From positions 1 to 64,000 of the forward strand of contig CAKSZS010000004.1 of assembly GCA_934525845.1 (NCBI GenBank): 64,000 nucleotides of DNA. Direction: 5' to 3'. Below are positions 58,522 through 64,000 of the stretch, piece after piece. Position 1 is the first letter of the stretch; each line of letters opens with the position of its first letter. The translations under genes and the position numbers were made by a program. The DNA comes from an uncultured Faecalibacterium sp. (GTDB taxonomy: Bacteria; Bacillota; Clostridia; Oscillospirales; Ruminococcaceae). Below the pieces are notes generated by a model, which was not told the origin of the DNA, ran no database searches, and saw only the letters and a program-made list of their open reading frames with translations.

Positions 58522-59586
58522 TTATTCTTTGGGGTCGCTGTCGTGTTTGGCCTTCCATTCTGCGGTGCGCTCCTGGGCGGATTCCCGCAGTTCATCCCGC
58601 ATATCGTTCCAGCGCTCTTTCGCTTCGGCGGTGCGGGTCTGCACGTCCTCCTTGGCGTCCTTCCAGTAGGCTTTCGCCTCGTCGATGACCCCCTTGAACG
58701 GCCCGGACGGGTAGGTGCTCTCGGCAATGTCCACCAGGAACTTGTACAGCTGAGGGCGCACCTGTTCGTACATGCCCAGCCGGGTGTACAGGTCCTTGTA
58801 GTAGCGGAAGACCTGAATTTTGTTCTGCACGATGGTGGCCGGGTTGATCTGGGTGTGGCAGATGCTCTGGGGATTCTGCACATAGTAGTAACCGGCCTGC
58901 CCGATGGCGGCGAACACGGCGGCATACTGGATATACTGCATGTTGAACACCAGGTCTTCGGCCCAGCGCATCTCGCTGGTGAACTGGATGTCGTGTTCCA
59001 CCAGAAGGTCCCGGCGGTAGAGCTTGTTCCACAGCACGCTGTAGAAGTAGGAGGCAGGCTTGTCCATCAGGCGGCGGGCGAAAGTGTCCTTGTCGTACAC
59101 GCCCTCGGGCAGGAAGCCATACTCCCGCACTTCGGGGGGCTTGGCCACGCTCATGACGCCCAGGTCGTCCTGAATTTTTTCCAGCACCTGTTCCGGCTTG
59201 CTGGCCCCGGTGGGAATGACCATCTTGTAGGGCGCAATGACGAAGTCGGCGTGGTGGGTCTCGGCGGCGGTGACCAGATGCTCGGTGAAATCCGGGTCGA
59301 TGTAGTCATCGCTGTCCACGAACTGCACATACTGTCCGCTGGCCAGCTTGAGCCCTAAGTTGCGGGTGTCGGACACGCCGGAGTTGGCCTTGTCCACCAG
59401 CACGATGCGGGAGTCTCTGGCGCGGAATTCCTCGCACACCGGCAGGCTCTGATCCTTGGAGCCATCGTTCAAAACGATGACCTCGATGTTCTGCCAGGTC
59501 TGGGCGCAGATGCTGTCCAGACAGCGGGCAATGTGGTTCTGGGCGTTGTACACGGGCAGGATGATGCTGACAAGGGGCTTTGACAT
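58522..59586 (-). CDS. Glycosyltransferase family 2 protein
   Basis: 354 aa. GT-A domain: VSIILPVYNAQNHIARCLDS at the N-terminus, NDGSKDQS, the DxD motif in VDSDDYIDPD, and downstream WAEDLVFN typical of GT2 enzymes that build cell-surface polysaccharides. The tail from ~310 is Lys/Glu-rich and helical (KDAKEDVQTRTAEAKERW...), unusual for the family. No neighbouring polysaccharide genes, so the acceptor is unknown. Confidence 0.92.
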   Translation of the reverse strand: MSKPLVSIILPVYNAQNHIARCLDSICAQTWQNIEVIVLNDGSKDQSLPVCEEFRARDSRIVLVDKANSGVSDTRNLGLKLASGQYVQFVDSDDYIDPDFTEHLVTAAETHHADFVIAPYKMVIPTGASKPEQVLEKIQDDLGVMSVAKPPEVREYGFLPEGVYDKDTFARRLMDKPASYFYSVLWNKLYRRDLLVEHDIQFTSEMRWAEDLVFNMQYIQYAAVFAAIGQAGYYYVQNPQSICHTQINPATIVQNKIQVFRYYKDLYTRLGMYEQVRPQLYKFLVDIAESTYPSGPFKGVIDEAKAYWKDAKEDVQTRTAEAKERWNDMRDELRESAQERTAEWKAKHDSDPKE

Positions 59587-59692
59587 GGCGGCGTCTCCTT
59601 TGAACAGTTTTTGCAGGCGTGCGGTCTTTTTCGATAATCATACTCCCGCCGGACGCAAAAAGCAAGCGAGAAAAAGCGGATGCATTCCTGCG

Positions 59693-59865
59693 CCCTCATC
59701 AGTCACCTGCGGTGACAGCTTCCCCCCGACCGGGGGAAGCCAACCCTCTCAGTCAAACCCTTGCGGGTTTGCCAGCTCCCCCCGAGGGGGGGGGGAGCTT
59801 TGCCGTGCCGTCAGCCTTCCCCCCCGGACGCGGGAAGGTGCTGAACGGAGTGAGGCGGATGAGGG
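59693..59865. repeat. Palindromic intergenic repeat (MITE-like)
   Basis: Starts CCCTCATC (59693-59700) and ends GATGAGGG (59858-59865), giving inverted ends around ~170 nt. Inside are hairpins of the form AGCTTCCCCC...GGGGGAAGC and CTCAGTCA...GCGGGTTTGCCAGCTCCCCC. This composition is characteristic of dispersed repeats in Faecalibacterium-like genomes. Gene-free stretch 59587-59910 otherwise contains only the LytTR gene's ribosome site. Confidence 0.65.
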
Positions 59866-59910
59866 TGTAAAAAACGGCCTTGATTCTTAGAAGGAAAGGA
59901 GGAGCATTTC

Positions 59911-60624
59911 ATGATCTTTCACATTGCGGTGTGCAGTCCGGACGCGGGCCTGCGCAGCGGGCTGGAACGGCAGTGCCTGGACTATTATGCCCGCCGGGCC
60001 GACGCCTGCATCGTGGAACAATTTGCCGGTCCGGAGGCCCTGCTGCAGCAGGATGCCGCCGGAGAACGGTTCGAGCTGTACCTCATCGAGCTGAGCGCGG
60101 CGGCGGTGCCGCCGGGCCTGACCGCCGCCGGGGAACTGCGCCGCCGGGGCCGCCGCGCCCCGCTGGCCTTTGTGGCCCGCACCCCGGCCCACGCTTACAG
60201 CGCCTACCGGGTGGACGCCATGCAGTATCTGCTGCTGCCGGTGCACCAGCGGGAGCTGTTTGCCCTGCTGGACCGCGCCACCGAGCCGGAATACGGTCCG
60301 GCCCTGACCGTGAACACCGCCGACGGCCTGCGGGTGCTGGCCTATGCAAAGATCGAGTATCTGGAGTGCACCCATCATGTGGTGCACTTCCACCTGACCG
60401 GCGGCGAGGACGTGGCGTCCCTGTCCCTGCGGGTGCCTTTCTCGGTGGTGGCCCGGCCCCTGCTGGAAGACGGCCGCTTTGTGCAGCCCCACCGCTCCTA
60501 TGTGGTCAACCTGCGCTGTGCAGAGCTGCTGGCACCGGGTGAACTGCGGATGCACAGCGGGGCGCGCATCCCGGTGCCCCGCGGCCGCGAAGCCGCCGTG
60601 CGGGACGCGATGGAAAGGTTGTAA
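59911..60624 (+). CDS. LytTR-family response regulator with degenerate receiver
   Basis: 237 aa. The N-terminal ~120 residues have the receiver fold pattern, but the phosphoacceptor position reads YLIELS, i.e. Glu where Asp is expected, so phosphorylation is unlikely. The C-terminal LytTR DNA-binding domain begins near YAKIEYLECTHHVVHFHL and contains FVQPHRSYVVNL. GAGGAG precedes the ATG. No histidine kinase lies next to it. Confidence 0.88.
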   Translation: MIFHIAVCSPDAGLRSGLERQCLDYYARRADACIVEQFAGPEALLQQDAAGERFELYLIELSAAAVPPGLTAAGELRRRGRRAPLAFVARTPAHAYSAYRVDAMQYLLLPVHQRELFALLDRATEPEYGPALTVNTADGLRVLAYAKIEYLECTHHVVHFHLTGGEDVASLSLRVPFSVVARPLLEDGRFVQPHRSYVVNLRCAELLAPGELRMHSGARIPVPRGREAAVRDAMERL

Positions 60625-60625
60625 T

Positions 60626-60662
60626 ACAAAAGTCCGGACTGCATTGCGGTCCGGACTTTTGT
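60626..60662. terminator. Bidirectional terminator after the LytTR gene
   Basis: ACAAAAGTCCGGAC pairs with GTCCGGACTTTTGT, also serving the convergent DUF262 gene. Confidence 0.9.
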
Positions 60663-60671
60663 GATATCGTG

Positions 60672-62450
60672 TTAAAAAATATTCCAGATTCGTTCGCTCA
60701 GATCGTACAGCATTTGCTGCCGCTCTTCGATGGACTGTTTGTTCCAGACATTCCAGGAAGAAAGCAGCTTGTTGGTTTTGTTGATGGCATTGCCAGCGGT
60801 TGGAATACCCTGATAGACCAACTGCGGGATGGAGCGGGTCAGGTAAAAAGCTGACATCTGATAGGCGGTACATTTGACGGGGTACGGATCGTTTTTGATG
60901 GATTTATTCAGGCTGTTTTCCAACAGGGTGAGGTTGCCAAGACGATTGAGATAAACGGGAAATTCAGCGGCTGTCATGCCATAGCCTGCTTTATCGGAAC
61001 AATTTTGCGGCATGATGTGCTCGATTTCAACGGAAGAAACCAGATAGGCCTGCATGGTTGTCACAGTGGGGTTGTTCATGCGCAGCTGGTCAATGTAAGC
61101 GGTGATTTTGCCAAGGATAAACTTTATCCGGTATTGCTGCATACTGTCTAGACCAAGCCGCAGGAAATTGGACAAGTTGTTCTGTTTCCAGTCTGCAACC
61201 ACGGGCTTGACAGCGTGCTCAACGAATGCATTAAGCTCCGGAAGCTTCCGGATGGAGCGGAGTTTGGGACACCAGGAAACAAAAGTGCGCTCGGTGACAT
61301 TCGGCGCAATCTTATTGATGACGGCATAATAAATAACCGATTCCAGAACTTCCTTGAAACGATCCAATGCCTGCGGCTCCATATGCGAAGCGGCCAGCAG
61401 AAGCATCAGATGGAGTTTATAAGAGCTGCCTGCCAGCATGGGAATATCCCGGAGATGAATATTGCTTTCAGTGGCGTCAGAAGGATTGCGATAGGCCGCA
61501 TATAAGTCAACATTTTCCTGCATTCGGCGAACAAACTCAAACGGCTTTTTGACATAATTGCACTGTGCGTCGTTCTCACAGATCCAGGCGTAGATCCGGT
61601 CTTCGCGCAGAATGCCGTCTTTTTCGCTGGAAGTATCGTAATTGGCCATGATGAAATAACGCAGGAAACGCAGAGGTTTTTCATCCAGCTTTTCCAGAGC
61701 GTTCAGGATGTTTTTCCAGTTGCTGTTCAGTGTTTTAAACTTTGCACGGCTGACCTGGCGGAAGATCATGTTTTTCAGCAGGTCCATGGAATCAAGACCT
61801 TTTCCACGCTGGTTGATGGTCTCAAAAATCTTCAGGGCATCCGTGACATTGGTGGTTTCAATCCGGATAAAGCTGGTTTTGGTCAGAAGGAATTTGACAA
61901 ACTTTTTCAAGGCCTTCATGTCCAGAGAGGAGTTGTTGGAAAAGTGCTCATTCTGGAACTTCCGGATGGTATCGGCGGCGGAGAATAAGCGCTGTCCGGA
62001 AAGAGAAAGTAATTCGGGCGGCTCCGCGCCGGACTCGATCCGCTGCAGGCAATCGCCGGCATCCTCATATTGCAGCGTCAGATGCGGGCAGTTGATGGTG
62101 TTTCCGTCATCATCAAAGACAGAGCTGGAAAGCAGAAACTGCAGAAAATCCGTGGGTTCCCCGGCCTCTTTATAGGTGTGCTTCAGGGTACACAGCAGAA
62201 TGAAAAATGTGGTCATGCGCTGCTGGCCATCGATCAGTTCAAATTTATTGGCCGATTTGCAGGTGACGATGGTCCCTAAAAAGTAAGCTTTGTCCGGATT
62301 GTATCCGTATGCTTCCAACAGATCGGACAAAAGCTGCTCAACCTGGTTGTGCTCCCATACATATTCGCGTTGATATTCCGGCACCAGATAGTGCTCTTTG
62401 AAGGCAGATTGGATGGATTGTTCCGTATAGGTAATATAAGAATCCGCCAT
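60672..62450 (-). CDS. DUF262/DUF1524 protein (GmrSD-like)
   Basis: 592 aa. N-terminal DUF262: VPEYQREYVWEHNQVEQLL and the nucleotide-binding IDGQQRMTT. C-terminal DUF1524 of the HNH type: SVEIEHIMPQNC and RLGNLTLLENSLN. This order is that of GmrSD-type restriction and related anti-phage proteins, which cut modified DNA using NTP. Base composition is clearly more AT-rich than that of the neighbours, suggesting recent acquisition. The HAD gene lies 21 nt upstream on the same strand. AAAAGGAGG precedes the ATG. Confidence 0.92.
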   Translation of the reverse strand: MADSYITYTEQSIQSAFKEHYLVPEYQREYVWEHNQVEQLLSDLLEAYGYNPDKAYFLGTIVTCKSANKFELIDGQQRMTTFFILLCTLKHTYKEAGEPTDFLQFLLSSSVFDDDGNTINCPHLTLQYEDAGDCLQRIESGAEPPELLSLSGQRLFSAADTIRKFQNEHFSNNSSLDMKALKKFVKFLLTKTSFIRIETTNVTDALKIFETINQRGKGLDSMDLLKNMIFRQVSRAKFKTLNSNWKNILNALEKLDEKPLRFLRYFIMANYDTSSEKDGILREDRIYAWICENDAQCNYVKKPFEFVRRMQENVDLYAAYRNPSDATESNIHLRDIPMLAGSSYKLHLMLLLAASHMEPQALDRFKEVLESVIYYAVINKIAPNVTERTFVSWCPKLRSIRKLPELNAFVEHAVKPVVADWKQNNLSNFLRLGLDSMQQYRIKFILGKITAYIDQLRMNNPTVTTMQAYLVSSVEIEHIMPQNCSDKAGYGMTAAEFPVYLNRLGNLTLLENSLNKSIKNDPYPVKCTAYQMSAFYLTRSIPQLVYQGIPTAGNAINKTNKLLSSWNVWNKQSIEERQQMLYDLSERIWNIF

Positions 62451-62471
62451 GTTTTCAACCTCCTTTTGCAG

Positions 62472-63122
62472 TCAGATCAAGTCCCACTCCAGCTTGGTCC
62501 AGTCCGGGAGGAACTGGTCGCAGACTTCGCGCATTTCAGCTTCATCGGCGGCGCTGGTGGGGTCCTGCACGCCCAGCACGGTGAACCCGGCGGCGTGGGC
62601 GGTGCGGGCGGCATAGACGGCATCCTCGCACACGGCACAGTGGGCCGGGTCGGCACCGCCCAGACGGTCCAGGCACTCGTAGAACACTTCCGGGCGGCTC
62701 TTGTGCAGCACGCCCTGGGCTTCCACGATGAAGGAGAAATATTTTGCAATGCCCAGCCGGGTCAGCACGGTGCGGCACTGGTCGGCCCAGGTGTTGGAGC
62801 ACAGGCACATCCTTGCCCCCTCGGCCTGCAAACGGGCCAGCAGGGTGCGCACGCCGGGCTTCAGCTCCACCGTCTCGTACAGTTCCGCGATGACCTCCCG
62901 CATGACGTTATAGTAGTCCGCTTCGGTCAGGGGCAGGTCGTATTCCCGGATGAGATACCGCGCTCCGTCTGCCATGCCCATGGTCAGAAGAACCTCTTGT
63001 AAATCGGCTTTGGGGGTGCGGCCATAGCGCCGCAGCAGCGCCAGCGGGGCGCCCTCCCATACCACCGTCATGCTGTCGGTGAGCGTACCGTCCATATCAA
63101 AGATCCATTGCTTGCAGCGCAT
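62472..63122 (-). CDS. HAD-superfamily phosphatase (beta-phosphoglucomutase-like)
   Basis: 216 aa. Motif I FDMDGTLTDS, motif II CSNTW, motif III with Lys before RPEVFYECL, and motif IV CEDAVYA. Cap type C1 as in phosphoglucomutase/phosphatase enzymes. Substrate not predictable. GGGAGGA precedes the ATG. Followed after 21 nt by the DUF262 gene. Confidence 0.92.
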   Translation of the reverse strand: MRCKQWIFDMDGTLTDSMTVVWEGAPLALLRRYGRTPKADLQEVLLTMGMADGARYLIREYDLPLTEADYYNVMREVIAELYETVELKPGVRTLLARLQAEGARMCLCSNTWADQCRTVLTRLGIAKYFSFIVEAQGVLHKSRPEVFYECLDRLGGADPAHCAVCEDAVYAARTAHAAGFTVLGVQDPTSAADEAEMREVCDQFLPDWTKLEWDLI

Positions 63123-63234
63123 GGCTGTTCCTCCCTGTTTCCTTCTGTGATTTCAGCCCAGTATACCATGAATCTTTGCTGGAAGAAAGCCGCCGAAGTG
63201 CAAAAAACAGGCAGAAATTTTCAGGGAAATATGG

Positions 63235-63240
63235 TATACT
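63235..63240 (+). promoter_or_regulatory. -10 of the patatin gene
   Basis: TATACT preceded by TGG, 49 nt upstream of the ATG at 63290; no clear -35. Confidence 0.5.
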
Positions 63241-63289
63241 TGGGACAAAGTCTGAAAAGGAACCGGAAACGGTCAGGGGAGGCGGAACG

Positions 63290-64000
63290 ATGGAACAGAG
63301 ACCAATGCCGCAGAAAGCGCTGGTGCTGGCCGGGGGCGGCGCCCGCGGCAGCTATCAGGTGGGCGTGTGGCGCGCCCTGATGGAACTGGACTGGCACCCG
63401 CAGATCATCACCGGCACCAGTGTGGGCAGCCTGAACGGCGCGATGTTCGTGCTGGACCTGTACGAGACGGCCCGGGATATGTGGCTGACCATCCGCAGCA
63501 AGGACGTGATGGAGTTGCCGGAGGACAACGCAGATCTTTCGGCTCTGCACAGCTTCCTGCGCCGGGTCGTGAAGGCGGGCGGCATGGATGTGTCCCCGCT
63601 GGAAGAGATCGTGGAGCGGGTGCTGGACGAGGACGCGCTGCGCCGCGCCAACATCCGCTTTGGCCTTGTCACGGTGGAGCAGCGGGGCCTGAAACCCCGG
63701 GAGCTGCCGCTGGAACAGATCCCGGAAGGGCGGGTCAAGGACTACCTGATGGCCTCCGCCGCCTGCTTCCCGGCCCTGCAGGCCCGGGACATCGACGGGG
63801 TGAAATTCCTGGACGGCGGCTACAGCGACAATATGCCCACCGGCCTTGCCAAGGACATGGGGGCGGAGGAGCTGGTGTGCGTGGATCTGGAGGGCGTGGG
63901 CATCACCCGCCCGAACCTCACCGGCCTGCCCACCACCATGATCCGCAGTTACTGGGAGCTGGGCGACATCCTGCACTTTGACCCGGACACCGCCCGCCGG
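63290..64000 (+). CDS. Patatin-like phospholipase (partial, runs off the window)
   Basis: At least 237 aa. Ser-Asp catalytic dyad of patatin-type acyl hydrolases: oxyanion motif GGGARGSYQ near residue 15, nucleophile motif GTSVG, and the DGG motif in FLDGGYSDN (catalytic Asp). AGGGGAGG lies before ATG 63290. The reading frame is open to the last base of the window, so the C-terminus is missing here. Probably a cytoplasmic or membrane-associated lipase. Confidence 0.93.
   Translation, partial: MEQRPMPQKALVLAGGGARGSYQVGVWRALMELDWHPQIITGTSVGSLNGAMFVLDLYETARDMWLTIRSKDVMELPEDNADLSALHSFLRRVVKAGGMDVSPLEEIVERVLDEDALRRANIRFGLVTVEQRGLKPRELPLEQIPEGRVKDYLMASAACFPALQARDIDGVKFLDGGYSDNMPTGLAKDMGAEELVCVDLEGVGITRPNLTGLPTTMIRSYWELGDILHFDPDTARR

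Noticed and set aside
59722..59830. Additional TTCCCCC sites of the island regulon
   Set aside because: They belong to the hairpins of the palindromic repeat and have no -10 hexamer at 24-25 nt before a gene.

Overview
The window looks like a chromosomal segment of a high-GC gut Firmicute of the Oscillospiraceae, most like Faecalibacterium. This is inference from gene content (PTS plus nagBA, AzlCD, NhaC, DUF5058), codon use, strong AGGAGG ribosome sites and a palindromic intergenic repeat; no rRNA or complete tRNA is present to confirm it.

Layout. 1-251: a 101-bp direct repeat whose ends resemble the 3' half of a tRNA gene. 559-4057: N-acetylglucosamine uptake and catabolism (PTS EIICB, nagB, nagA). 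4587-39248: a ~35-kb island of about 25 genes of accessory signalling and effector type. 39321-42179: an ArsR-controlled zinc/cadmium efflux operon with a separate HMA metallochaperone. 42345-50312: ordinary membrane and metabolic genes (YwaF-like protein, thioesterase, NhaC antiporter, MarR regulator, EamA, DUF5058 pair, AzlCD, GNAT). 50418-58434: asparaginase, thioredoxin-reductase-like flavoprotein with a Crp/Fnr regulator, two CobW-type GTPases (one very His-rich), and aminopeptidase P. 58522-64000: glycosyltransferase, LytTR protein, a DUF262/DUF1524 (GmrSD-like) protein, a HAD phosphatase, and a patatin cut by the window end.

The island is the main interest. It carries four Hanks-type kinases, four PP2C phosphatases and three vWA (TerY-like) proteins, so the kinase-phosphatase-vWA 'TerY-P triad' (E. 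coli YegI/YegK/YegL type) is present several times over. The kinases are fused to different sensor or effector modules: Rossmann-RyR-second Rossmann-PD-(D/E)XK nuclease; zinc ribbon plus membrane helices; zinc ribbon plus low-complexity tail; and IF2N-PIN nuclease. Around them are a transglutaminase-like protein, a HerA-type ATPase, a WHH nuclease toxin with a SUKH immunity protein, a YbjN-like acidic protein, a second ClpP, a VirD4/TraG-like ATPase without membrane helices, a membrane zincin, and large proteins of unknown function.

Most island transcription units appear to share one promoter architecture that I found by reading intergenic regions: TTCCCCC, then 24 or 25 nt, then a -10-like hexamer, often followed 10-24 nt later by a small stem-loop. 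Eleven such sites lie at unit starts, on both strands. Two are divergent pairs with identical 17-nt spacing between the TTCCCCC blocks, and three are arrayed in tandem before the first vWA gene. This suggests a single regulon. My working view is that the island is one phosphorylation-controlled stress or conflict-response system with nuclease and toxin outputs; that function is inference and is not demonstrated by the sequence.
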